Assembly: GCA_002418185.1 (NCBI GenBank)
Contig: DIDN01000006.1
Span: forward strand, 1 to 13,838
DNA: 13,838 bases
Direction of reading: 5' to 3'
From: Deltaproteobacteria bacterium UBA5799
GTDB taxonomy: Bacteria > Desulfobacterota > GWC2-55-46
Positions 6,481 to 12,086 of this stretch are shown here, in pieces; the stretch's first letter is position 1, and the number at the start of each line of letters is the position of its first letter. Both the position numbers and the translations under genes were made by a program. The notes below the pieces were generated by a model. It worked only from the letters and a program-made list of their open reading frames with translations. It did not search any database and had not been told where the DNA came from.

Positions 6481-7575
6481 ATGGAAACGACCGGGGACTG
6501 CAACCTCAATTCGAGGGAAGCACGGGAGCTTGAACAGAAAAGGCTCCAGCTTGCCGTCTTCACCGAGCTCGGGAAGGCGCTCACCTCCTCGCTGGACCTG
6601 AAAGAGGTCCTGAACAGCGTCATGGAGAAGATAAGCGAGCTCCTCCAGCCGAAGAACTGGTCGCTCCTCCTCCTCGACGAATCGACAAACGAACTCAAGT
6701 TCGAGATAGTTGTCGGAAAGGGCTCCGAGAGGATAAAGGACCTGCGGCTCAAGCTCGGCGAGGGCGTTGCCGGCTGGGTCGCAAGGGAGAAAAAGCCGCT
6801 CCTCGTCCCCGACGTCGGGAAGGACCCTCGCTTCTCCAAGAAGGCCGACGAGATATCCAACTTCACCACGCAGTCGATAGTCTGCGTGCCGCTTGTGACC
6901 CGCGGAAAGTGCCTCGGGGTGATAGAGCTCATAAACAAGGTGGAGGACGGGGCCGGCTTCTCCGAGGACGACCTCCTCATACTCACGACGCTCGCCGACT
7001 ATTCAGCCATAGCCATCGAGAACGCCATATTCTTCAACCGCGTCCAGGAGCTCACGATTACCGACGACCTTACGAAGCTCTACAACTCGAGGTTCCTGCA
7101 CTCGAGGCTCGAATACGAGGTCGAGAGGGCGCGCCGCTTCAAATACGAGCTCTCGATGATATTCTTCGACCTCGATTACTTCAAGGAAGTTAACGACACG
7201 CACGGGCACCTGAGGGGCAGCAAGCTCCTCCAGGAGGTCGCCCAGCTCATACTCGCGATGGTAAGGAACGTGGACATGGCGTGCAGGTACGGGGGCGACG
7301 AGTTCATCATCATGATGCCGGGCACGCCGAAGAGGAGCGCTGTCATCGTAGCCGAGAAACTCAGGAAGACAATAAGGGAGCACGTGTTCCTGAGCGACGA
7401 GGCCCTGAACCTCCAGCTCACCGCGAGCTTCGGGGTCGCTTCGTTCCCGGAAGACGCTGCCGGCAAGGACGACTTGATACACGAGGCCGACCACGCCATG
7501 TACAGGGTCAAGAACAGGACAAGGGACGGGGTCGGCGAAGCCGAAAAGAGGAAACATCTGAAGGAGGGGCGGTAA
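6481..7575 (+). CDS. GAF-GGDEF cyclic dinucleotide synthase with Hypr-type Ser substitution, 364 aa
   Basis: Domains in order: a short charged helical N-terminus (about 8-25), a GAF sensory domain (about 30-178) and a GGDEF catalytic domain (about 193-350). The protein is soluble, with no membrane segment. Catalytic features are intact: metal-binding Asp230 (DLDYFK), nucleotide-binding Asn238 (NDTHGH) and GGDEF at 271-275. A product-inhibition I-site, RNVD at 262-265, sits exactly five residues upstream. The exception is Ser247 (HLRGSKLL), at the position of the guanine-contacting Asp in canonical diguanylate cyclases (PleD Asp344). Ser here is the known feature of Hypr GGDEF enzymes such as Geobacter GacA (GSU1658), which make 3',3'-cyclic AMP-GMP. 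The product is therefore likely cAMP-GMP or a mixture; this is inference. The GAF ligand is unknown. ATG 6481 is preferred over a TTG at 6424 that overlaps pabC. A lipoprotein gene follows after 2 nt. Confidence 0.93.
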   Translation: METTGDCNLNSREARELEQKRLQLAVFTELGKALTSSLDLKEVLNSVMEKISELLQPKNWSLLLLDESTNELKFEIVVGKGSERIKDLRLKLGEGVAGWVAREKKPLLVPDVGKDPRFSKKADEISNFTTQSIVCVPLVTRGKCLGVIELINKVEDGAGFSEDDLLILTTLADYSAIAIENAIFFNRVQELTITDDLTKLYNSRFLHSRLEYEVERARRFKYELSMIFFDLDYFKEVNDTHGHLRGSKLLQEVAQLILAMVRNVDMACRYGGDEFIIMMPGTPKRSAVIVAEKLRKTIREHVFLSDEALNLQLTASFGVASFPEDAAGKDDLIHEADHAMYRVKNRTRDGVGEAEKRKHLKEGR

Positions 7576-7577
7576 AC

Positions 7578-7919
7578 ATGAAAAAACTCTTGATTCCAAT
7601 AGCGGCGGTACTCCTCGCCGGGTGCATGACTCTCACAAAAACGGAAGGGACGAAGATAGACAAGGCGAAGGTGCTGGAGATACAGGCCGGTTCCACTTCC
7701 AGGCAGGCCGTGATAACCGCGTTCGGCTCGCCCACGGAAGTCAGCTATGAGAACAACGAGGAACGGATGATCTACAGGTTCAAGGAGAAGAAGGTCCCTG
7801 CTTACATGGGCGGCATCGTCGAGAACGAGTCGAAGAGCAGGGAGTCGATGACCGTCCTCGAGCTCGTCTTCCGCGACAACGTGGTCTGGTCGTACCGGTA
7901 CAAGAATACCGAGAACTGA
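7578..7919 (+). CDS. Small outer-envelope lipoprotein, BamE/SmpA-like, 113 aa
   Basis: Starts at ATG 7578, 2 nt after the GGDEF stop, behind a strong AAGGAGGGG ribosome-binding site at 7561-7569, so it is very likely co-transcribed with the GGDEF gene. Residues 1-15 form a lipoprotein signal peptide with lipobox LAG-Cys16. Met at +2 gives no inner-membrane retention signal, so outer-membrane sorting is plausible. The mature part has the layout of the small BamE/SmpA/OmlA fold: a G-x-T-x-x-x-V helix (GSTSRQAVITAFGSP, 37-51), a central YRF strand, and a final LELVFRDNVVWSYRY strand pair. The fold is shared by proteins with different roles, so membership in the BAM complex is not established. 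Its pairing with a cyclic dinucleotide synthase is worth noting. Confidence 0.85.
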   Translation: MKKLLIPIAAVLLAGCMTLTKTEGTKIDKAKVLEIQAGSTSRQAVITAFGSPTEVSYENNEERMIYRFKEKKVPAYMGGIVENESKSRESMTVLELVFRDNVVWSYRYKNTEN

Positions 7920-7922
7920 GGG

Positions 7923-7944
7923 GGCCGCGCAAACGTTAGCGGCC
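7923..7944 (+). terminator. Weak terminator candidate after the lipoprotein gene
   Basis: GGCCGC (7923-7928) and GCGGCC (7939-7944) form a 6-bp GC stem with a 10-nt loop, 4 nt after the lipoprotein stop. Only TGGTTT follows, so the T-tract is poor. The rest of 7945-8000 shows nothing I can assign. Confidence 0.3.
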
Positions 7945-8000
7945 TGGTTTCCACCCTGGCATGAGGTCCCTTGAGGGCCGTACTCACGTCCGGCAGCCGC

Positions 8001-8036
8001 AAAAAAAATCTCCCTGGAGACGACTCCAGGGAGAAA
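8001..8036 (-). terminator. Intrinsic terminator of the HU gene
   Basis: TCTCCCTGGAG (8009-8019) and its exact reverse complement (8024-8034) form an 11-bp stem with a 4-nt loop. Eight A residues at 8001-8008 give a T8 tract after the stem on the minus strand. It lies 40 nt past the HU stop codon. Confidence 0.9.
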
Positions 8037-8077
8037 GGTTCAAAGACGACCTGATAAGACCTTCCGGGGCGGCCCGC

Positions 8078-8371
8078 TTATTCCGAGGCCCTCTTTAGCA
8101 CCTCGTCCTTGCAGGCCTTTGAAAGCCTGAACTTCACGGCCTTTTTCGCCGGTATCTGGATCTCTTCGCCCGTCCTGGGGTTCCTGCCGGTCCTGGCAGG
8201 CCTGTCGACCAGCACCAGTTTCCCGAGGCCAGGCAGCGTGAACTGGTTCTTGGCTTCGCTGTATGCCAGTTCCGCCATCTTTGCCATCACATCCTTGACC
8301 GATTTCTTGGGAACGCCCGTCTCCCTTGCGAGATGGTCCTCAATCTGCGACTTGGTCATGGACTTCGACAT
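8078..8371 (-). CDS. HU/IHF-family DNA-binding protein, 97 aa
   Basis: A nucleoid-associated DNABII-family protein that binds and bends DNA as a dimer. MTKSQIEDHLARETGV forms the N-terminal helices. PGLGKLVLVDRPARTGRNPR (45-64) corresponds to the beta-arm entry, and RNPRTGEEIQIPAKKAVKF to the DNA-contacting arm and final strand. The length fits HU/IHF (90-100 aa). The frame is open upstream to 8488, but that part is arginine/proline-rich leader-like sequence. ATG 8369-8371 has a GGAGGTG ribosome-binding site and aligns with the family start. HU versus an IHF subunit cannot be decided from motifs alone. It is a single-gene unit with its own promoter and terminator. Confidence 0.93.
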   Translation of the reverse strand: MSKSMTKSQIEDHLARETGVPKKSVKDVMAKMAELAYSEAKNQFTLPGLGKLVLVDRPARTGRNPRTGEEIQIPAKKAVKFRLSKACKDEVLKRASE

Positions 8372-8489
8372 ACACACCTCCGGTTCCTTCGGATTTTTTG
8401 CCGGTCTGGCCGGCTGGCGGTAAGGCAGGGCTGCGGTCCCTCGCGTGCCGCGCCGGGTGCGGCTGCATTCCCGATAATTCGTTAACACA

Positions 8490-8517
8490 ATTATAAATGA
8501 AATCGGCGTGAAATCAA
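8490..8517 (-). promoter_or_regulatory. Promoter of the HU gene with a ~110-nt leader
   Basis: On the minus strand TTGATT (8512-8517), a 16-nt spacer, and a perfect TATAAT (8490-8495). The predicted start near 8483 leaves a leader of about 110 nt (8372-8483). The leader holds two short GC hairpins: 8447-8463 (5-bp stem, 7-nt loop) and 8400-8414 (5-bp stem, 5-nt loop). The second lies just before the ribosome-binding site. The promoter begins only 5 bp after the ribosomal operon's terminator. Confidence 0.7.
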
Positions 8518-8522
8518 TCCTG

Positions 8523-8552
8523 AAAAAAAGGGACGGGGCCTGGCCCCGTCCC
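8523..8552 (-). terminator. Intrinsic terminator of the ribosomal operon
   Basis: GGGACGGGGC (8530-8539) pairs with GCCCCGTCCC (8543-8552), a 10-bp stem with a 3-nt loop. Seven A residues at 8523-8529 give a T7 tract on the minus strand. It begins 6 nt after the rplQ stop codon. Confidence 0.92.
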
Positions 8553-8558
8553 CTGCGC

Positions 8559-9125
8559 TCACTCTTCTTTTTTCTCGGTCTTCCTGGCGGGCGACTTCCT
8601 GGCCCTGGGCTTGGCCTCGGCGCCTTCCTTTGCCTTGGCCGGGGCCGCCTTCTTTGCGGCGGCCTTTTTCTCGCCTGATGCGGCCTTAGGCTTGGCAGGC
8701 GCCTTTGCCTTCCTTACCGTCGTCTTCTTAGTTGCCTTTGCCGTCTGCTGCGCCTCGGCTGCGGCGGCGGCCCCCTCCACGAGCTCGATAAATGACATCG
8801 GCGCGTTGTCGCCAGGGCGGTTGCCGAGCTTCAGTATCCTGGTGTATCCCCCGTTCCTTTCCTTGTACTGCGGGGCAACATCGGAGAAGAGCTTGTTGAC
8901 AGCGACCTTGCTCCGCATGAACGCCATGGCCCTCCTCCTGGAGGCGAGGCTCCCGTTCTTCCCGAGCGTAATCATCCTCTCGGCATAGCGCCTCAAGACC
9001 TTGGCCTTGGGGGTCGTGGTCTTTATCCGTCCGTGCATGACGAGGTCGTTCGTCATGTTTGAGAGCATGCTCTTCAGGTGGCTGAAGCTCCTGTCGAACC
9101 TCTTTTCGTCCCTGTTATGTCTCAT
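8559..9125 (-). CDS. rplQ: 50S ribosomal protein L17 with a long Ala/Lys/Pro-rich tail, 188 aa
   Basis: Residues 1-117 match bacterial L17, a large-subunit protein near the peptide exit region: MRHN at the start, GRIKTTTPKAKVLRRYAERMI near 32-52, GGYTRILKLGNRPGDNAPM at 92-110, and IELVE at the core end. Usual length is about 115-130 aa. Here residues 118-188 add a low-complexity tail of Ala, Lys, Pro and Arg ending in acidic residues. The N-terminal block reads KRFDRSFSHLKSM where most L17 have KLGR-x-x-x-HRKAM, so it is somewhat divergent. ATG 9123-9125 has an AAGGGG ribosome-binding site overlapping the rpoA stop, 12 nt upstream. Last gene of the operon. Confidence 0.96.
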   Translation of the reverse strand: MRHNRDEKRFDRSFSHLKSMLSNMTNDLVMHGRIKTTTPKAKVLRRYAERMITLGKNGSLASRRRAMAFMRSKVAVNKLFSDVAPQYKERNGGYTRILKLGNRPGDNAPMSFIELVEGAAAAAEAQQTAKATKKTTVRKAKAPAKPKAASGEKKAAAKKAAPAKAKEGAEAKPRARKSPARKTEKKEE

Positions 9126-9137
9126 AAGGCATTCCCC

Positions 9138-10154
9138 TTAGGCGGTTTCCTTGTGTTCCGAATGCATGGAGTCGAGCTCTTTCCTCGACGGGAAGCTCTC
9201 GATCTTCATGCCGAAGTCGAGTTCCATTCCGCGGAGTATTTCCTTTATCTCGTTCAGGGACTTCCGCCCGAAGTTCTTGGTGCGGAGCATCTCCTGCTCG
9301 GTCTTCTGGACCATCTCGCCTATGTATTTGATGTCGGCGTTCTTCAAGCAGTTCGCGGACCTGACGGAGAGCTCGAGCTCGTCCACGGTCTTGAAAAGGT
9401 TCTCGTTGAACTGGGGCTTTCCCTCCCCCCTCTCCGAAGGGGCCTCTTCCGTCTCCTCGAAGGTGATGAATACGCTCAGCTGGTCCTTGAGCACCTTCGC
9501 GGCCACCGCGACCGCGCTCTGCGGGTCCATCGCGCCGGTAGTCCAGACCTCGAGGACGAGCTTGTCGTAGTCGGTCCTCTGCCCCACCCTGGCGTGGGTC
9601 ACGTTGAAGTTCACGCGGCTCACGGGCTGGAATACCGAGTCGACGGGGATGGTCCCTATCGGCATCTCGGGGAGCTTGTTCCTCTCGGAGGGGACGTATC
9701 CCTTGCCGGTGTTGACGGCCAGCTCGCAGTCGAACCTGGCGTCCCTGGAGACCGTGGCTATGTGCTGCGAGGGATTTAGGACCTCCACGGTCGGGTCGGT
9801 CATTATGTCGCCGGCCGTTACGACCCCGTCGCCGTTGGCCTTTATCCTGAGTGTCTTGGGGCCCTCGCCGTGGAACTTGAGCTTCACCTGCTTGAGGTTC
9901 AGTATTATATCGGAAACGTCCTCCTTGACCCCGGGGATCGAGGAGAACTCGTGGAGTACGCCGTCTATCCTGACGGAGGTTATGGCAGCGCCCTGGAGCG
10001 AGGAAAGGAGTATCCTCCTCAACGCGTTGCCTATCGTCACGCCGAAGCCCCTCTCCAGCGGCTCGGCGACGAATTTGCCGTAGGTCGGGGTAAGCGTGTC
10101 TTTCTCTACCTCCAACTTCTTCGGTTTGATAAGTTCACGCCAGTTTTTCTGCAT
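9138..10154 (-). CDS. rpoA: DNA-directed RNA polymerase alpha subunit, 338 aa
   Basis: The alpha dimer scaffolds RNA polymerase assembly and contacts activators and UP elements. The N-terminal domain shows FVAEPLERGFGVTIGNALRR and ILLSSLQGAAITSVRIDGVLHEF, then the insert domain and TDYDKLVLEVWT. A linker is followed by the C-terminal domain with LELSVRSANCLKNADI (the E. coli Arg265/Asn268 DNA-contact motif) and NFGRKSLNEIKEIL. Full length, slightly longer than E. coli (329 aa), with a 20-residue charged C-terminal end. ATG 10152-10154 follows an AAGGATGG-type ribosome-binding site. The 91-nt gap to rpsD upstream holds a strong RNA structure, listed separately. Confidence 0.98.
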   Translation of the reverse strand: MQKNWRELIKPKKLEVEKDTLTPTYGKFVAEPLERGFGVTIGNALRRILLSSLQGAAITSVRIDGVLHEFSSIPGVKEDVSDIILNLKQVKLKFHGEGPKTLRIKANGDGVVTAGDIMTDPTVEVLNPSQHIATVSRDARFDCELAVNTGKGYVPSERNKLPEMPIGTIPVDSVFQPVSRVNFNVTHARVGQRTDYDKLVLEVWTTGAMDPQSAVAVAAKVLKDQLSVFITFEETEEAPSERGEGKPQFNENLFKTVDELELSVRSANCLKNADIKYIGEMVQKTEQEMLRTKNFGRKSLNEIKEILRGMELDFGMKIESFPSRKELDSMHSEHKETA

Positions 10155-10183
10155 GGTTTACCCATCCTTTTTTAAATTGTAGT

Positions 10184-10234
10184 GACCTGAAAAAATGGGT
10201 TTCCGCCGGCCCGAGCTTCAGCCGGCGGCAGGTC
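10184..10234 (-). promoter_or_regulatory. Hairpin plus T-tract with competing outer stem between rpsD and rpoA
   Basis: A perfect 8-bp stem (10203-10210 with 10221-10228; CCGCCGGC/GCCGGCGG) has a 10-nt loop. Seven nt later on the minus strand comes a T6 tract (10190-10195). Flanking these, CAGGTC (10229-10234) and GACCTG (10184-10189) can pair as an outer stem stacked directly on the inner one, bulging out 13 nt that include the T-tract. The layout suggests attenuation or a processing or protein-binding site before rpoA. Function inferred. Confidence 0.5.
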
Positions 10235-10245
10235 TCAAGGACAAA

Positions 10246-10875
10246 TTATTTGGAGTAGAGCTCTACTATGAGCTGCTCGTGCATCGGGAGAGTGGTGTCC
10301 TCCCTCCTGGGAGGCCTTGTGACCGTGGCCTTGAGGTTGTCCCTGTCGAGCGAAAGCCACTCCGGTATCCCATGCCTGCTCTCGGCCGCCTTGAGGTTAT
10401 CGGCGATCCTGGCTTCCTTCTTCCTCTTCTCAGCGACTTCAATTATATCGTTCTGCCTGACCCTGTAGGACGGGATGTCGACCTTCCTGCCGTTGACGCG
10501 GAAGTAGCCGTGCGTTACCATCATGCGGGCCTCGCTCCTCGAACCGCCAATCCCGAGCCTGTAGACGACGTTGTCGAGCCTGCTCTCGAGAAGAGCCACG
10601 AGGTTCTCGCCGGTTATGCCCTTGGACCTGTCCGCGTCGCCGAAGGTCCTCCTGAACTGGGACTCCATGAGCCCGTACACCCTCTTGACCTTCTGTTTTT
10701 CGCGGAGCTGAAGGGCGTACTCTGAAACCTTGCTCCTGGCCTGTCCGTGCTGTCCAGGCGCGTAGCTCCTCCTATCGAAGGCGCACTTGTCGGTGTAGCA
10801 GCGCTCGGCCTTGAAGAAGAGCTTCATGCCCTCGCGCCTGCAGATCTTGCAAACAGATTCAGTATACCTTGCCAA
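10246..10875 (-). CDS. rpsD: 30S ribosomal protein S4, zinc-finger form, TTG start, 209 aa
   Basis: S4 is a primary 16S rRNA-binding protein that nucleates 30S assembly and, in E. coli, autoregulates the alpha operon. Cys9, Cys12, Cys26 and Cys31 form the zinc site seen in the C+ form, at the same positions as Thermus S4. The S4 RNA-binding domain follows (RLDNVVYRLGIGGSRSEARMMVTHGYFRVNGRKVDIPSYRV). The start codon is TTG (10873-10875), supported by GGAGG 7 nt upstream and by the conserved MARYTESVC N-terminus. A 7-bp hairpin lies just upstream of the ribosome-binding site. Confidence 0.97.
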   Translation of the reverse strand: MARYTESVCKICRREGMKLFFKAERCYTDKCAFDRRSYAPGQHGQARSKVSEYALQLREKQKVKRVYGLMESQFRRTFGDADRSKGITGENLVALLESRLDNVVYRLGIGGSRSEARMMVTHGYFRVNGRKVDIPSYRVRQNDIIEVAEKRKKEARIADNLKAAESRHGIPEWLSLDRDNLKATVTRPPRREDTTLPMHEQLIVELYSK

Positions 10876-10893
10876 CTCGCATCCTCCATTGTC

Positions 10894-10913
10894 TCGGCGC
10901 GTCCAGGCGCCGA
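10894..10913 (-). promoter_or_regulatory. Hairpin just upstream of the rpsD ribosome-binding site
   Basis: TCGGCGC (10894-10900) and GCGCCGA (10907-10913) form a perfect 7-bp stem with a 6-nt loop. It ends 6 nt before the rpsD GGAGG (10883-10887). It fills most of the 57-nt rpsK-rpsD gap and could modulate S4 translation; this is inference. Confidence 0.4.
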
Positions 10914-10932
10914 ATGTGCAAAATTCTTTTCT

Positions 10933-11307
10933 TTATACCCTTCGCCTTTTCGGGGGCCTGCATCCGTTGTGCGGGAGCGGCGTTACATCCCTTATGAGGC
11001 TTATGCTGAACCCGGCGGCCTGGAGCGCACGGAGGGCCGCCTCCCTGCCCGCGCCGGGGCCGTTTATGAAGACCTCGACGGTCTTCACGCCGCTGTCCAT
11101 CGCCTTCCTGGCAGCCGTCTCGGCCGCTGTCTGGGCGGCGAACGGGGTGCCCTTCCTCGATCCCTTGAAGCCCTGCCCGCCGCAGCTCGACCAGGCGATC
11201 ACGTTCCCTGCGGGGTCGGTGATGGTCACGATCGTGTTGTTGAAGGTGGACTTGATATGGGCGACCCCCCTGGATACGGACCTTTTTTCCTTTTTGGCCT
11301 TTGCCAT
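10933..11307 (-). CDS. rpsK: 30S ribosomal protein S11, 124 aa
   Basis: S11 sits on the 30S platform near the E site and the mRNA exit. The conserved run is visible: GVAHIKSTFNNTIVTITDPAGNVIAWSS, then GFKGSRKGTPFAAQ, INGPGAGREAALRALQ and the C-terminal DVTPLPHNGCRPPKRRRV. The usual family SSAG is SSCGGQ here, a minor variation. ATG 11305-11307 has a GGAGG ribosome-binding site with 6-nt spacing. The gap to rpsM upstream is 226 nt, far longer than usual. Confidence 0.98.
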   Translation of the reverse strand: MAKAKKEKRSVSRGVAHIKSTFNNTIVTITDPAGNVIAWSSCGGQGFKGSRKGTPFAAQTAAETAARKAMDSGVKTVEVFINGPGAGREAALRALQAAGFSISLIRDVTPLPHNGCRPPKRRRV

Positions 11308-11533
11308 TTAACTCCTCCGAAACTGGCTATTCAATAGCATGACTTGGGATGTTCCGGCCCGCCCGCGCCGCCTTTGCCGCGCGGAGCTTCTCCGGGACTG
11401 TTCGCCTCAGGCCGTTTCTCCTGGGGCCCTCTGCTCCCATTTCCCATATCGGCCCGGACTCAAGGCCGTGCCGACCGCAAACAGATATTATGCCCCTAAA
11501 CCAGTGCAGAAATCCAGCACTATTTCAACGGGG
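11308..11533 (-). repeat. 226-nt rpsM-rpsK spacer, insertion-like, flanked by 8-bp direct repeat
   Basis: GGCTATTC occurs at 11532-11539 (over the rpsM stop) and again at 11325-11332, 207 nt apart. Collapsing one copy would leave an ordinary 19-nt rpsM-rpsK spacer. The second copy is part of a 13-nt palindrome (11326-11338). Short nested stems lie inside (GGGGC 11423-11427 with GCCCC 11492-11496; CGGCC 11450-11454 with GGCCG 11464-11468). On the minus strand a basic frame of up to 65 codons ends at TAG 11327-11329, in phase with rpsM's own stop, but it has no convincing start or ribosome-binding site. I do not call it a gene. Confidence 0.45.
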
Positions 11534-11908
11534 CTATTCGCTCTTCCTGGCAGCCACGACGCCCTTCCTCGGGCCCTTCCTGGTCCTCGCGTTCGTATGG
11601 GTCCTCTGCCCGTGGACCGGAAGGTTCTTCCTGTGGCGGATGCCCCTGTAGGAGCCCATGTCTATGAGCATCTTGACATGCATGGTGACCTCTTTCCTGA
11701 GGTCGCCCTCCACCTTGAACTCGCCGTCTATTACCTTCCTTATGGTCGCCACCTGGGCCTCGGTAAGGTCCTGGACCTTTATCGAGGGATCGACCCCAGC
11801 CCGCTCGAGTATCTTCCTCGAAGAGGCCTGGCCTATGCCGTATATCTGGGTCAGCGCCACGTCTATCCTTTTATTTTTTCTAAGGTCTACACCCGCGATC
11901 CTTGCCAA
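11534..11908 (-). CDS. rpsM: 30S ribosomal protein S13, TTG start, 124 aa
   Basis: S13 lies in the 30S head and contacts tRNA and the 50S subunit through inter-subunit bridges. MARIAGVDL, the helix-two-turn-helix region (ALTQIYGIGQASSRKILERAGVD) and the C-terminal block YRGIRHRKNLPVHGQRTHTNARTRKGPRK are all present at standard length. The start codon is TTG (11906-11908) with AAAGGAGGA upstream (GGAGG, 6-nt spacing). It is the only start giving the conserved MARIAG N-terminus. It lies 37 nt after rpmJ. Confidence 0.97.
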   Translation of the reverse strand: MARIAGVDLRKNKRIDVALTQIYGIGQASSRKILERAGVDPSIKVQDLTEAQVATIRKVIDGEFKVEGDLRKEVTMHVKMLIDMGSYRGIRHRKNLPVHGQRTHTNARTRKGPRKGVVAARKSE

Positions 11909-11945
11909 CTTCTTCCTCCTTTGAAAGAAAAACGCAGAAGGGCCC

Positions 11946-12059
11946 TCAGCCCTGCCTCTGTTTATGCTTGGGGTTTGCGCAGACCACGCGGACGACGCCG
12001 CTCCTTTTTATGATCTTGCACTTGGCGCAAATCTTTTTTACCGAGCTTCTTACCTTCAT
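11946..12059 (-). CDS. rpmJ: 50S ribosomal protein L36, 37 aa
   Basis: The smallest ribosomal protein. MKVRSSVKKIC at the start and CANPKHKQRQG at the end are family-typical. Cys11, Cys14, Cys27 and His32 give the zinc-ribbon (C+) form. The frame is open upstream to 12143, but those extra 28 residues overlap a structured spacer and are not part of L36. ATG 12057-12059 has an AGGA ribosome-binding site 7 nt upstream. Confidence 0.97.
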   Translation of the reverse strand: MKVRSSVKKICAKCKIIKRSGVVRVVCANPKHKQRQG

Positions 12060-12086
12060 CTCAATCCTCGCTTTGTTGAGGCGGCC

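Noticed and set aside
7003..7599. Minus-strand 198-codon frame opposite the GGDEF domain
   Set aside because: Shadow frame; the plus strand encodes a complete GGDEF domain with intact motifs.
7920..8077. Cyclic-dinucleotide (GEMM) riboswitch near the GGDEF gene
   Set aside because: I looked for the GEMM core sequence in this and the other spacers and saw none; only the two hairpin terminators are evident here.
8372..8488. 39-residue N-terminal extension of HU
   Set aside because: Arg/Pro-rich residues unlike the family; a good ribosome-binding site precedes ATG 8371, and the promoter lies at 8490-8517.
9078..9779. Plus-strand 233-codon open frame
   Set aside because: Antisense shadow of rpoA and rplQ; its residues are those expected from reverse reading of GC-rich codons.
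10195..11337. Plus-strand open frames opposite rpsD and rpsK
   Set aside because: Antisense shadows of highly conserved ribosomal protein genes, without ribosome-binding sites.
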